A stretch of DNA of 64,000 bases from Takakia lepidozioides. Lineage: Eukaryota; Streptophyta; Takakiopsida; Takakiales; Takakiaceae. The stretch is from positions 42,670,042 through 42,734,041 of the forward strand of contig CM060734.1 of the NCBI GenBank assembly GCA_030704615.1, in the 5' to 3' direction. Numbering within the stretch: position 1 is the first letter of the stretch; the number at the start of each line of letters is the position of its first letter. The translations under genes were made by a program, and so were the position numbers. Below, in pieces: positions 10,330 to 23,369 of the stretch. The notes under the pieces were generated by a model. That model saw only the letters and a program-made list of their open reading frames with translations, searched no databases and was not told the DNA's origin.

Positions 10330-13300
10330 TCAAATCATGGTCATCCACATACACATTACATAGTTCATGCTACCATGTGTTGTATCCCGCTGCAAAAGAG
10401 TATCGACCTCGTTGAAACTCATAGTGGCCTGGTGAATGAAGTTGTCACGTTTGGGATCGCAAACCATCCTCCTCAAAAATATGAAATACAAATGTTTGCA
10501 GGGTATGAATTTACCTCTCTTGCCCAAACTGGTTGATAGCATATTCACAAAATCAGGACATGTGCAATTGGGGAAATTGGAAACCGTGATGTCGTAGGTC
10601 CTGTCATGAACAACAGATGTGGAAGTGATGATTGTGAATACCCGACCATATCCTGGATCGGGTACTTCCGTGGTGCTTCCGACACGAGCTTGGAGCATTC
10701 TTGCGGACTCCACTTTGCCAAAGTGTTCAGCGGTTGGAGGGAAACGCCGAACGAGCTTTCCATCTCGTTTGGTTGGCCACAAGTCAGGATTTGCCGGGGG
10801 ACCCGGGAGGACGCAGAAGTAGTAGCACATGCATGGAGTTGGGGTTGTCTCGCAAGGGAAAAACCTGCCTCCTCCAGCATTTCAATCTCCTGAAAGCTGA
10901 GATGTGTTCCCACCTTCACGGGCCAAACGGTTGGAGGAGATGGCTTCATCACTACGGAAGGACGCACAGTTCCATGCACACATCTGGCACAATCATCTGC
11001 GCAGAACCAGAACTTGTGGTTCTTGGCTTCTGGTTGACCGTATGGACGCATCAAGCCCGTGAAAGTCAGGCAGGAGTTCGGGCACCACCTCTGGATATAG
11101 ATGAAGTGCACTTCTCGAAATTAGTTGCCCTGATCGCTGTACATTTCACACGAGACCCGACACTTGTGCGTTCTATGTGCCAAACGTGGTCGGGGCATGC
11201 GGACTCAAGCACATCAAGGGGGTTGTTTCTCTCCTGCACCATTTCAGTGGCACGGTTTGATGCTGGAGCTTGCCGTCGTGTTGGAGGTTCCTCCACAATG
11301 GAGGTTCCGGACATGGAGCTGTCATGCAGGGGAACACGAGGCTTCGAGAAGTTATCACGGTCTGCCCTGTGGGAATCTGAATCCGAACCAGGTGGAGTGT
11401 TCAATTTCCTCTTACAGGAGCCGAATCTCTCCTCCCCTTCAAGATGTGGAACTCTAGAAACAAGTGGCGTTCCCTGGGCATACATGCTCACCGCCCGTGC
11501 TATCTTGATTGGATCCCTAGATCTGTTTGCAGCACGCAACATCAACTCCCATTTGTCCGGACCCTTGCCACCAACCCCACCTCGTAAGAAATCACGGTAT
11601 CGGGTTTGTTGTTGCAAGGCACGTATCAAATCATCTGTTGTTGCCACATACAAATCCCGACCTCGTTTCCCAGACTGCTGCAACCATGCATTGTGCATAG
11701 TTTCTGCCAAATTGCAAGATGGCATGTCCGCCATTTCCTCAATGGACATGTTCTGCAAAGAGGATAACCACACTTCAGAATAGTGCACAGGAAACAACAT
11801 AAAGAAAGCAATGAGTCAAAAATATGGAAAGCAAATGTATGAATAAAGCATGAAATAGAAGCCTCGTACCATTGTCATGGCTGCTCCCCACTGTCTATAC
11901 CGGAAGTGCCAAAACGCCAGCCAATCTTCCAATGCTCTCATACTCTCAAGTGATGCAGCTCCAGAAGAGAACCACCGGCACGAATTGTCTGGAACAAAGT
12001 GTCCGCCTCCTTCATTGTTCTAGCATCTTTGTACTCTTTGCACAATTTACGGTGCTGAGTCTGCATCTCTGGTTTGATGTCCGACTTTGTATGTTTTTCC
12101 AGAGATTGTGTCCAATGGAATAGACATGTACGCTCTCTTCCTGGCATAGGCACTTTTGGGTCGCCCGATCCGAAGACAATACGAACAGCATTGAAATTTG
12201 CTTGAGCACTATCCGCCATGAAACCTGCGAAATTTGGAGATGGCAGCCCATGACACGTATCAGGGAATTCCACATGAGCTTCTGGGATTCCGTATCCTCG
12301 GATTGCATGTCACAAACTGCAATTGTCATAACTCGTTGGTACACTGGATCGTAGACATGACAAGCCATTGTCGTCCAATCCTTCACTCGTTTCACATGAT
12401 CAAACATAAGAAAACAGTTCTGCAAGTCCCCAGTCTTCTGCATCCGCTTCACGAGGCTAACCCCACTGCCCTCCCCAACAGTCGACATTTTGAAAAGAAA
12501 AACTTTGATGGCACCTTGACCTGGGAATACATTGTCCTGGATGTAATCGTACTTGCTCACTCGTTTCAATTCCAAAATATTGTCTATGTAGCCTCTGATC
12601 CCAGAGCCCATTCTCAATGCATTGATCTGATGCCGAATGTTAGGTGAACTTAAAGTGGAGAAATGATCCATGACCATGTCCAATGCTGCACCGTCAAGTT
12701 TAGTCCCCACAGAATCTCCTTCACTCAAAATATGGCTTTCCAAGAAGGACTTGCTTGCGCCAAGAGCAATTGCAGATGTTGTTGCGGATGGGTTTCTCCC
12801 GAACTCCTGTTTGATCAACCTCGATACTGTCTCAACACTCTCCCTGTAATCCCCCTTCAAGACAGGATGGTTATGGAATCCAAAATGCACACAAGCTCTC
12901 GTCATTGTATTCAAACGGTGGACAACATAGTACATTCTTGCTCCGCAGAGCGCCAAGCAGGATGGCACAAGTTTGCAGAATTTGCAGATGAAAGTGTTTG
13001 CCGGTGGAGGGGCAGTCCCAGGCTGAAATGGATTTTCCGCCAGACCCTCCCATTCGCTTTGATTATGAACCCCAGACTGAAGAAAGTGTCTGCAATTCAA
13101 ATTATCACACCTAAGGTGTCCATTGCAAACTGTCCTCCTGAAAACAAGCTTGTCATCATTCTGAATATTGGATGTTTTTGTTCTGCACCACGGGTGCCCG
13201 TCGTGTTTCTTGTCCATTCCATGCATCATGATTGTTACACCTCCAACTCGCGGAGGAGGAGGCAGCTCGAATAGGATATCGCCATCAAAAGTCTCCGGCA

Positions 13301-13871
13301 AGAACTTCACAGGCACCTGCTTCAAAGATTCCCAATCAATTCCCCGCAACTCACTTTTGAATCCAGCCATTCCTCCCATCGCCCGCAATTTTGGAATGAC
13401 ACTACAAATCTCTTCTTCATCAGCTTCTGCAACCACAGTAGGAAGGACTGGATTTGGAATTTCACTTATGTCATCATCGGAAGAATCCGAAAGCTCAACG
13501 ATTGGAGTGGAGGAAGTCTGTTCTTTTTTCACCACCACCTCCATCTTGTCTTCAACGACCGAAGCAGCAGTCCCGGGCGTCACATATGACCCAAGGGACT
13601 TTCGCCGAGGCTCTCCAAGTACTCTGTATCGACCAGGACGCACTCTCCACTGGCTGATATGAGCCGTCTCATCACGGTTTTGGAAAGAATATTTCACCAA
13701 CTTCCCTTTCAGATCGTAAACCTCTTTCTCCAAAAAGATGGAGCCATTCTGCAGCTGAAAACGGGTAGCCAAGACATGTTCCAGAACAATTGCAAATCCA
13801 TTGTCAAGGACTTCCTGGGAGAACGGCACTGGTTTGTCGTCTGAGAAGAACTCCGCTTCAGAGGAAGCCAT
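10330..13871 (-). pseudogene. MULE transposase (DDE with SWIM zinc finger), frameshifted
   Basis: This is the transposase gene of the MULE. An ATG at 13871 opens an acidic N-terminal region with SDSSDDD, then a Cys/His-rich DNA-binding-like region (HLRCDNLNCRHF), then the catalytic core. A conserved Asp lies in FLMFDHVKRV; after a frameshift near 12280 the second Asp lies in GFMADSAQANF, followed by the family's Cys-His motif (CLFHW). The exon ends near 11871 at an ATG/GTACGA donor. A further exon (about 11800 down) leads to a C-terminal SWIM finger (CTCPDF, then CKH) near 10490-10575, ending at 10330. At least two frame changes (about 12.28 and 11.07 kb) suggest it is no longer functional. 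The start is chosen as the first Met of the long frame, 750 bp from the divergent cargo gene. Confidence 0.75.
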
Positions 13872-14725
13872 CTTCCTTCCTCGAGTATGTTTGTACCTTG
13901 CTATCGCAGATCTAGTGTAAATCGGTTTATTGCTGTCTCCAGAAAACAGTTGAAGAATGAGCAGAGAATATGGCGGAGGAAGCTCAGATAACGACTGTGC
14001 ATATTCTGTTATTCATTCCAGATATGCAGCCGTCCATTTTAATTACTTTTCTTGTGGGCCCAGTGGTCAGAGTATCCCTAGGGGCAGTGTCGGCAACTGT
14101 TAAACCGTTAATCAGAACCTCATCAATAAACCCAATAACAAAGCCGACTTCCTGGAAGCATGCCACAGGATCTGAGAATGGGATTGCAGATTAAGTAAAT
14201 GTATCTATATACTACTACCAATGATCATGCGCACCTGGAAAGTTCCAAATGTGAAACGAATGTGGGGTTTGGCTAACAAGGATGACCGTGTATGATATTC
14301 CAAAATTTGTCATCAAACTCTCGTTCATTTATATTTATTTGTTTAAGACTGCGCATCAATTTCTGGGATTCGCTGTTCTTTTTAAATATTGAACCCGTTA
14401 TAATAAAGAACACGCCGTTTTTCTTGGGCGGCACACGTCAGACATCCATAACTGAATACGAACAGCTGTACACCAATTGCTGGCATGTGCACTAATAAGG
14501 AAACGACTATGTGTAATGGTCACGCGGGAGGGAATCCGATGCTTCTAGAGACACGCAAGAACGCAGGCAATCCCGCAAGAAATCGGGAGTCACTGCGTTT
14601 TTCTACTTTTCGCGCTTAGAGGGAGAGTGGTAGTCAAGCTGGAGAGGGTTCCTTCCAGAATACGAAAGAGAAGAAAGTCTCTTTATTTTACTTCCCTTAG
14701 AGAGAGACGCAGAGCAAGAGAGAAA
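13872..14725. promoter_or_regulatory. Divergent intergenic region between transposase and cargo gene
   Basis: Two genes point away from each other here, so both promoters should lie within about 850 bp. AT-rich patches occur around 14330-14400 but I see no definite TATA or initiator motif. No family-1 or family-2 palindrome is present. Confidence 0.4.
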
Positions 14726-15082
14726 ATGACGAGGCGTCGTTTGTTGGAGAACACAGGGCCAAGGCAGCAGGTGAACGTGGAGACTGATTCACAAGAGCAG
14801 ACGGAGACTGAGGCAGCGGCTGCGACACAGTCGGCGATAAGAGTGCGCCAGCCTGTGGAGGCAGAGATGATTCGCAGGGACACTGAAGAAGGTGGAAGCA
14901 CGCAGAACGCCGAACCTGGAGAAGGTCAAGAAACCCTTGCGCAGATAGAAACTCCAGCAGATGTGAGAGGGAAGAGGAAAGCTGCAGAAGGGGATCAAAA
15001 GGTGCCAGTAAGTTTTATCATATAGTCTGTCTGATTGCCTTTCAAGGAGTCCTTCCTCTTCCATTCTTTAGCACGAACTACT

Positions 15083-15408
15083 GAATCGCGAGCGTCGTTA
15101 ACGCCATTCGATTCTCCTCATGAGATTTATGTACCTATGTGTTTGAAGAGAGAGTCTGCACTTACTATTCTCCCTAAACTACACTGAATGTCGTTGCCGC
15201 CAATTAGTTGCACATGTATGTCATTACACAACACCGATCCGGCAGGTCGTTATCTTTTGTGATTGTCGTTAACGCCGTTCGCTATCGCTCTCGCTTTTGT
15301 TTTGAATACGGCAGTCTCGGCTTTGCATGTGTAGATTGTGCTGAATTCTTTCACACCATTCATGGTGAGTTTCCTTGATACAGAGTGATGGTCGTTACCG
15401 CCATTCAC
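15083..15408. repeat. Family-2 palindromes in intron 1 of the cargo gene (4 copies)
   Basis: Eroded copies lie at 15083-15114, 15186-15207, 15261-15280 and 15385-15408. The core is GTCGTTRACGCC or a close variant with ATTC arms; the last copy reads GTGATGGTCGT, TA, CCGCCATTCAC. They match the cleaner copies in the 29.1-30.0 kb intron of the same gene. Confidence 0.8.
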
Positions 15409-16829
15409 TATTTGCAAATCACTCAGTCAGAACTGAATGGCATCGTGCAGAAAACTGTGAGGTCGAAGCCTACAGGATCAGAGGGGAAAGGATCTGGAGA
15501 TGGGGACGAGTCCGCAAAAAGCTCAGAGAATACAGATGAAGCAGATGAATCCGAAGTGCACTACCTTGACAAGGTGAAAGAACTCATGTCATTCCAGAAG
15601 GTAAACTCTCAGGAGATTATAAGGGACATGCTCGTATCTGGAGGGCGTCTGGACATACCCCTGTGCCGGATGATATCAATGCCTGTTGTGCGTCCACCTC
15701 TTTCCCATGACATAACAAAATTGGAGAGTGATTTTGTGCATGGATATAGACTTGGTGCACAAGTTTTTTATGTGTCACTGACGGATATAAATGGGAAAAG
15801 CACATTAGTGTCTCCAGAGATCAGTGATAACTGGGATGAGTGCTGGAAAGATGCCAATGAGGAGTTCGAGCTGGGCCTCATGATGGGAAAGAACACCCAG
15901 CAATTCTGCAACCACATGTTCTACGTCTGGGACGGCAACCACCGATTGCTGGCATGGATGGGATACATTCAGAAACACCATTCGAAAGACAAAGACAAGC
16001 ATGTTGTTGTGGAGGCAATGGTTTTGGATCCAGGAAATGACATCGCTAGGCTTCTTACAGCTATGCACGACGTGAACAAGTAAGTCATCCAGGAGATTTC
16101 ATCCCTCTGTAGTGTCTTGTTAATCCTCAAAAAACAGTGTTAAGGAATGCAATGTTTCCAATGTTTTTGCAGATCGACAGAGAAATCGCATGTGACAACA
16201 AGCTTGGTACACACACTATTCCGAATTCAGAAGATTGGTCTGATGAAGCTGGATGATTTTCGGACAGTACTACCACCCAATATCATCAAGAAGTGCGAAA
16301 CAGGAAGAGCTGCAGCACTTGGTATTCTTTGACACGAGAGGCGTTTCTGGAGTACATGTATGCGGTAAGCCCGAGTCTGTAATCTGTTTACTTTTCGAAT
16401 ACATGTTTGTAGTCCCTTCGGAGCTAATCACTACTTGAATGAATGCATCAAGAACTGGCAGAGGCAGCTGAGAAGGGAAAATCCGAATATTACCGCACTA
16501 CACCAGAAGAACTAAGGACATCAAAGGGTGTGGAAGCTGCAATAAAGAAGGAGTTTGAAATGCGAAGAACCAAATTGATGTCAGCCTTCGGAAAGCAGCT
16601 TAGAATAGTAGATCCTGGACTTGGTCCTGAGTTCCTTCAGCAGATCAAAACACACTATGACAAGCATGTGCATCCGGAGATGCAGCAGGAGAAATTGCAC
16701 CGGCTGGCCATATCGATGGTCGACCCACAAACAAAAATAAGGTGGCTGGAGATATGGAACTCAGATCAAACAGTAAAGGACTTGAATCAGTTCCCAAAGA
16801 GCACCATACAGCCTGGCACAAAGGTGGAA

Positions 16830-16834
16830 GGAAT
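16830..16834. repeat. Target-site duplication GGAAT, left copy
   Basis: GGAAT precedes the left LTR and is repeated at 28734-28738 after the right LTR. Removing one copy and the element restores the open frame of the interrupted exon. Confidence 0.95.
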
Positions 16835-17909
16835 TGTCGCGCGGCTTTTACTCACCCATCCCTTCGCTATTCAAGGCGGAAACTCCAAGATAGAAGAGTT
16901 GGAAATCTCTAAGTACTCAGCCCGCGCAGAACAATCAGTCATGACCTACAGCTAGTGTATCATGGGGGTGTTTCCTATTTGTTTCCCTTTTGGTATTCAT
17001 GTTAGCTATCTTACCCTTGATAATTAAGTATCAGTTTGCTTTATCAATCTATTGGATTCCATCAACTCATCCATTCATTTCACAGCTTCACTCATATCTC
17101 TCTACACAGTGTGATTGTATCGTAAAAGTATCCGATTATGATTTATCAGGTATCAGGCCGAAGCCATTGTGTCTCTAATCTACTCTACAATATCATTACA
17201 GCCTTGCATATATCAAGCATCTACTCATCATCTCTCTATCTTCACTTCCGTTCTTCATCTTTGCCCGATCCCCTCTCCTCCATCACCCAGAAGTCCTCCT
17301 CCGAATGATATCCCTCGATTCCCCGTTTTCCCCTTTATCTTCCTATCCGTGGTTCTAACCGTTTCCCTCACTAACCGTCGTCTGTGAACTAACATGTTCC
17401 CTTCGCAGGTGTTGTTCCCCACAGTCGTTCCCTGTCCTACTCTTCGTTCCCTATGATCGTGACAGCTGTGTCAAGCTGTGACTGGCTGTGTGAAACTGTG
17501 ACGGGCTGTGACTGGCTGTGCGACTGTGTTTGGCTGTGTCGGGCTGTGACTGGCTGTGTGGCTGTGCCGGGCTGTGTGGCTGTGACGGCTGTGTCGGCTG
17601 TGACGACTGTGTCTGCTGTGTCGGCTGTGTCTGCTGTGACGACTATGACGGGCTGTGTTGGCTGTGTCGGCTGTGTCTGCTGTGACGACTGTGATGGGCT
17701 GTGTTGGCTGTGTCGACTGTGTCTGCTGTGACGACTGTGACGGGCTGTGTTGGCTGTGTCGGCTGTGACGACTGTGACAGGCTGTGTAACCCCCCTCTAC
17801 AGTGCGCTGCTGTCACCCCTAAGGCTCCTGTTGGTCTCAGTCTGTGCAAAAATTAAGGGTACCCTACAGATCCCGTATAAGTGTCTAAGTCCCCGACAGT
17901 CCTCTAATA
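16835..17909 (-). repeat. 3' LTR (element orientation) of the Ty3 element
   Basis: It is 1,075 bp. The plus strand starts TGTCGCGCGG. About 17461-17790 is a CTGTGAC/CTGTGTCGG minisatellite with units of about 9-12 bp. It matches 27695-28733 along its length apart from small differences and the minisatellite length. Confidence 0.93.
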
Positions 17910-17912
17910 TTA

Positions 17913-17924
17913 CCCCTTCCCCCC
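17913..17924 (-). other. Polypurine tract of the Ty3 element
   Basis: On the minus strand GGGGGGAAGGGG lies three bases upstream of the 3' LTR, the expected position of the plus-strand primer. Confidence 0.85.
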
Positions 17925-18275
17925 AAAAAGCCGTGTCCTCACGGTTTACTGATTTCGACTAGCAAACCTTTGTGAGTGAGCACCTTTTTGACGTTGAGAG
18001 TTTCGTGGCGGACTGTGTGTACGAGCCCGAGGTCTGTCTCTGGTTGACGGAGATGGTTGATCAGTACCTGGATAAGTGAGGCCCTCTGGAGGCTGATATC
18101 GAGGTAACCTTTCCGGCATAGGAGACCCCCGTCGCTTCTTCTCTGCCATCTGAACTGCATAGTCTTCTCCCATGTCAAAAGAATTCGGTGAAGAAACAGT
18201 TGTATCAGAATCCTCATCGCCTCTCAGGTGTTTTAATTTTCGAACTTTTTGTGGAATCATCTGGGGCATACAATG

Positions 18276-21200
18276 CTATCCTACCATGTCTGGAAGTTTG
18301 TATTTTACAACTTGGTGTAACCGCTGAACAGCAAAATTGGTGTAGACACTGAGCTCCTTGTCTGTCCAGGTGAGTGGGGTACCAATTACTGGTGCCGCGT
18401 GCAAGTATTTCCATGCCACATGTCCCTTATAGAAAATGTCATCAATGCCGAATTTCTGTGTTGACAAATGGTTCCAGGCCGCTTGAAACCATGAATGAAT
18501 TTGAGAATCATTTTGCATCATAACTTTTGGGTCATATAGGTACATATGAGGTGGCACCGAAGGTAATACCCAATGATCTCCACTGGAATAACTCAGAAAG
18601 CGTGTTTGCATCTTTTGTTGCTCAATGTGGTAACGTACCAGAAAACAAGCAGCGTAGTATAACCCGCATCCCATGACAATACTTGCTACCTCCTTGGTCT
18701 TGGTATAAATGAGTCCATGTACAACCTGGAAAGCAATCAATTCCCTCAACATGGTACCTGCCTCGTGCCAGTATTGTGCAAAGTGATGATCTTCAATATG
18801 TCGATTGTTCGGAAGAACTTTAGTCCTAGTTGCCACTGGCAGCCAAATACGCATGATTTGGTAGTAATGTGCGAATGACTGCGGAGGACTAAATTCTTTC
18901 CAAGCCAAATCCAACATGATGGGAATTTGGTTGAAGGGCATAATCATAGCCCTACTGTACTCCCTTGCAGCTAGAGTTTTAGGTGGGTTAAAAGCGGCAT
19001 TGCCCCATACCTCCGGCTGTGGTGGCTGTGGTGTGTTTGTAGTAACCACAGGTTCAGCTACTGGTACAGTGACTTGTTGTGGTGGTGGTGGTACTGGCTC
19101 TTGTATCATTGGCATCTCCTGCACCTCCTGTGAAGACTGAAAAGCCAAAGTTCTGGCTTGTAAATAAGAAGCCATTAGCTGTTCCTGAGGGATATAGACT
19201 CTTTTGTCGATGTTTGAAGTGAGGTCTTCCACTTGAGTCTGCAGTCCGTCTACATCCTCTTGTAACTCTGCTATCCTACTATAGACATTGTCTATAGTAG
19301 TTGTGGCAATGTTCTGCACCTGCAGCCTGAGCTCATTCATCTCGCTTTGGGTGAGCTTTCGTGGTGCTTTGCCCTCTACTGGGCCTTGTGCTAACCAGAC
19401 CTGCATAAGGCTGTTATCCACCAAGTTGCTTGTGGTTCCCCTGAGAGTTTGCTCCTCTCTTAGCTTGTACAATTCCAACTGCTGTTGTAAAGCCTCCATG
19501 CGCTTCGCCTGAGGTTCAACCAATTGCGCATAAGCAGCAAGTAGATTATTGGCTTCCTTCCAAGCCTTGTTATTGACCGCGATTTCATTTCTATTGGCCA
19601 TGATGGTTTGTTGCAACTCCACGATGTGCTTCTCTTGATCAGCTTCAATCTGCCTGTATTGCTTGAAAGTATCTTCATTGCGACAGATTGTATTCTTCAT
19701 ATCGACAATGAGCTTCATTTGCTCAACATTCTCTTCTTCTGCCTTCGTACATTTTTCCGCTTGACTGTTTATTTCTTTTGTAGATTGGTCAAGCATAGTT
19801 GTGAATGTAGCACATTGTATCGCCATCCTGTCATGCACTGTCTGCAACTCCGTATATAGTGCATGCACTTCTTGCAACTTGCTTTCATGCTGCACCTGCA
19901 TTTGGTATAGCTGTTGCTTATGTGCTTCGTGCAACTGGTCTTGCGCAAGGCCTGCCTCAATCAATTGTTCCTTGGCCAATTGCAAAGCCATTTCTGTATT
20001 TCCCAAGTCCTGCTGCATCTTGAGAGTGACCTCTTCATCGACCTTGTTTGCACACTCAGTGGCTAGTCGAGCCTCAAACTCCTTCCTGAGTTCCTCTCTC
20101 AAGGCTGTCAATTGGGTAATTGGAACATGGGATTTGACATAAGTCCCCAACAAATTAAGTGTTCTGCCTATGGAACTCATCAGCATTGCCTGTTGAGGGT
20201 CATCATGGTGAGGTTGTTGCTGTTCCTCCTGATCTTCAACAGTGTGATGTCTCACGAACCATTCAGGCCATTGTCCCACCGGATTTTCTTCCTGAACTAC
20301 TTCATCTATCACCGGTGCTACAGTGTCATGACCTTCCGCCTGTGGTACCTCCGACACAAGTGTGTGTATTATATGCACCTCAGGATTTCCCTTGGGCAAT
20401 TGTTGCACCTCTGGGATCTTTGTCTCCTTGACCAGACCAGAATATTCATAGAGAAGGTCCCCCTTCTCCATTTCTGCCACTATCTGTGCTGTAGTTGGAA
20501 TATCTAACCCTTCTCTTTCCAAATCAATTATTTCTAGTTGAGCTGCATGGATAACTTGTGACCTTGTGACAAGTCGATCAGTTGGCTGTGATGGTTGTGA
20601 TACATAAGTAACTTCCTCCTCCCTCTCTGAAGGTCCTGCTTCCAGTAATAGCATTTCTCTGTGCTGCTGTGCCCCTTCCTGGCCATGAGCTTGGGAAACA
20701 TTATCATGCGGAATCCGTGAAGCCAGTGGATCCGCCACTACAGTCTTTCCTCGTCTCTGCCTCTTAGTCTCGGGTTGCCCTGCTAGTCCATCCTCACTGT
20801 GTGAAGAGCCTTGCTCTTCCATTGCAGTTGTTTCTGGCTCAAACACTCCCATTTCCTTTCTTTCTTGCGCATCAAGTATGCCAGAATCAAGGATTATTTG
20901 AGCAATGATTGGGCCAGACACTATGATAGGAGACTTTGCGGTAGTACCTTGTAATCTTTTCATCTCCTCTACCAGTGCATTGTACATTATGTCCGCCCAT
21001 TGTACCTCTTGTCCCTTCAGGCCTTTGAGTATTTCCTACGTGAAGGATCTGCTCAAATACTGTTGGTTCTGTTTCATGGCAATCAAAACGTTCAAGACCT
21101 GGCCTACCTCTTTTAGCCCTGGGTACACAGCCTTGGTACAAGCATAACCCTGAGTTTTAAAGAAACTCCCTTCTTGGAATAAGTCCCATATTTGCAGTCT

Positions 21201-22550
21201 TGCCCTGTGTTCCTCCACATGCACCTGACCTGCTGGCAATCGAAACAATTGTTGGAGGTATAGGGGAGTAATCATCAATTCTACTCCCTTCACCGTTGTT
21301 GTTCCTGTCCTTGGCTCAAAGTTCTGCAAAAATTGTAACATGTACTGTCTATGGTGTAATGTCCAATCTAGGCTTTGCAATCCTTGCAATCTCAGCTCCT
21401 CCAGTAACTGTATCGCCTGTGGGGTAGCAATTGTTTGTTTCTGCAGAATTGTGGTGCTCTTCACCCTGATTTCCTCCATTCCTCTCACCCTCTTCATTTT
21501 AGACTCACAGAATTGTTTTGGCTGTAACAACTGCAGGAATGCCTGTAGTGCACAAAGCATAAACGTATGGTTGCCGCAGAAAGCTATGGGTAATTTCTTG
21601 TAAGCCTGCGGGGCTTGCAAGCATCGCTCAAGAGAAAAGCTCCGCTCTGTCCTTTCGTGTCTATGCCACTGCGTAAGTAATATTGCGAGCGTATAGTCTG
21701 TTAGTTCCTCCATAATTTCCAAGTTATAGCATTGATGGTCTGTCCCGTCGAGATGCCCGTTACTCAGAACGACGCCGCCTCTTGCACTCAATTTCCCTCC
21801 CTTTTCTCGATCCTTTCTCTGGTTTTCTATTGGCTGTATCCGCTGTGACTGGATTTTAGATTTTATTTTCTTTAGTGGACTTTCCCTGTTGGATAGTCCA
21901 CTAGGATCACACATGTGACAAGAATTCCGCTTTTCTGTACTTGCCGTTCGTTCCGTTTCCCTTTTTCCGTATTCATTAATGGGCTCGCCTTTCATCCCTT
22001 TTGACGGCCGTTCTTGTCCTCTTTCTTTTTGACACCTGTTCTTGCACTTCTTTCTCGGCTGTGTGTCGTGCCCTGACCTCCACGTGTCTATTTTTAAAGT
22101 AATTTCCGTTTTCTCTTCCGTCAGCCATTTTCCTGAAGTTATTATGCGTCCACTTGTCACTGATTCTATGGATCGTGTGACTTTAGTAGGCTGTGTTGAG
22201 CTGTGACAGGCTGTGTCATACTGTGTTACGCTGTGATAGGCTGTGATGCACTGTGGTAAGCTGTGATAGGCTGTGACACGCTGTGGTAGGTTGTGATAGG
22301 CTGTGTTGCGCCGTGCTGGGCTGTGATAGGCTGTGCTTTGCCTTGATGGGCTGTGATAGGCTGTGTCACGTCTGTTTTGGCCGCCCTGGTCATATATGCT
22401 GGGCCTAGCGACAAGTGCTCCATACTCCGTTCGTAACACTGGTGCAGCCCGTGACTGCTCTTGCGGTTCAATATGCAAATCATGCTGCAAGGGTTTGTCA
22501 TGGATACCACTGTACCCCTTCAACTTATTGGCATTAACTCTTCCCAGCAT
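18276..22550 (-). pseudogene. Very long post-integrase frame (coiled-coil protein) split by one TAG
   Basis: A minus-strand frame of 504 codons (21036-22550) ends at TAG (21036-21038) and continues in the same frame with no other stop for more than 900 codons to 18276. The first codons (about RVNANKLKGY) look like the end of integrase. Next comes a TAYHS/ITAYHS repeat encoded by a CTGTG minisatellite, then a basic region and a globular segment. After the stop there is a long Gln/Glu/Lys-rich coiled coil (roughly residues 250-600 of the second part), a Pro/Val linker and a globular C-terminus of about 250 residues. I see no transmembrane segment, so it is not obviously an envelope. No family is recognised. 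The stop could be a mutation or a readthrough point. Confidence 0.6.
22190..22375. repeat. CTGTG minisatellite inside the post-integrase frame
   Basis: Imperfect units of GGCTGTGATA type, about 10-15 bp, resemble the minisatellite in the LTRs of the same element. On the coding strand they yield TAYHS-like peptide repeats. Confidence 0.85.
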
Positions 22551-22565
22551 TTCTTTGTTAATGGT

Positions 22566-22946
22566 TTATAACATGGCGGTGTTGTTATCATACATCTTTT
22601 GTATGACATAAGGTCCTTTCCATGGTGATTTAAGCTTAGAAGCTTGAATCTTTCCTTTCTTCTGCAACCATAGAACCAAATCCCCCGTCTTAAAAGTCTT
22701 TAACTTGCCTTCATCAAACTGTTCCTTTCGCTTCATCTGAATTCTGGTCATATTATCAGCTGCATCAGCACGTACTTCTTCCACATGGTATAATTCATGT
22801 TTCCTGACCTTGATGGAGTCTTGCCATTCCATTCTTTTTCCCCACTCCGTTCTCATGGTAGGTAACAGGAATTCCACTGGAAGTAAGGCTTCCATACCAT
22901 ATACTAATTGGAATGGTGTATACTTAGTGGTCGGAACCATTTCAGA
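22566..22946 (-). pseudogene. Integrase C-terminal part of the Ty3 element
   Basis: The minus strand encodes the YTPFQLVYGMEALLPVE motif that follows the integrase core in Ty3 elements, then the C-terminal region with FKTGDLVLWLQKKGK and WKGPYVIQKMY. An in-frame TAA (22566-22568) precedes the last part of the domain, which continues in the same frame into the long downstream frame. The upstream junction near 22945 is the edge of an inverted segment that carries the catalytic core. Confidence 0.85.
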
Positions 22947-23369
22947 AATGGGGACTAGACTTTGTTGGACCAATTAACCCACCATCCAAGAATACACGAA
23001 ACAGGTACATAATTACAGCCACTGATTATACTACAAAGTGGGTGGAAGCTAAAGCTTTGAGGGACAACACAGCCAAGTCCACAGCAAGGTTCATGTACGA
23101 GAACATACTTACACGATTTGGCTGTCCCTTAGAATTTATCAGTGATCAGGGAAGTCACTTCATGAATGAGACCATTGAGTTGTTGACTAAAGAGTTTATG
23201 ATTGTGCATAGAAAGAGTACAACATATTACCCACAGGGTAATGGGCAGGCAGAGGCTACCAACAAAATACTATGTACTATCTTGGCTAAGATAGTCAATG
23301 CAAACAGAACGGATTGGGATACAAAGCTGCTGACAGCTTTGTGGTCATACAGGACTTCATATAAAGGGC
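22947..23369 (+). pseudogene. Integrase catalytic core in inverted orientation
   Basis: About 420 bp reads on the plus strand, opposite to the rest of pol. It encodes the DDE core: the first Asp in WGLDFVGP, the second in FISDQGSHF, and the Glu in QAEATNKIL, with a SYRTSYK end. The minus strand has the zinc-binding domain ending in GRMALHPTMPF on one side and TTKYTPFQLVYG on the other, exactly the sequences that should flank this core. It is therefore a clean inversion inside pol. Short complementary stretches (CCATTTC/GAAATGG) lie at the left breakpoint. This copy cannot make integrase. Confidence 0.9.

Larger units (their letters stand above)
14726..16834 (+). pseudogene. ParB/Srx-like-methyltransferase cargo gene, 5' part (exons 1-4)
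   Basis: An ATG at 14726 (context GAGAAAATGACG) starts exon 1 (to 15007), which is Glu/Thr-rich and disordered. Exon 2 (15427-16079) holds a ParB/Srx-like domain: an SMPVVRPP segment and then the signature WDGNHRLLAW, matching the DGxHR motif of ParB/sulfiredoxin-fold proteins. Exon 3 is about 16173-16364 and exon 4 begins at 16413; splice sites are canonical. Single-base frame conflicts near 16310 and 16455 show decay or sequence error. Exon 4 is interrupted at 16834 by a Ty3 element and resumes in frame at 28739. In bacteria and phages ParB domains are often fused to N4/N6 methyltransferases, which fits the 3' half. Intron 1 carries four family-2 palindromes. Confidence 0.65.

Noticed and set aside
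11287-11308. CCTCC/GGAGG inverted motif resembling a family-1 palindrome
   Set aside because: It lies inside the coding frame of the MULE transposase, the arms are short and the CACTG core is missing.
10701-11783. Long plus-strand frame of 360 codons
   Set aside because: It is the antisense shadow of the MULE transposase exons; it has no recognisable domain.
18276-22550. Envelope gene of an endogenous retrovirus in the Ty3 element
   Set aside because: No signal peptide or transmembrane segment is visible; the protein is mainly coiled coil and low complexity.
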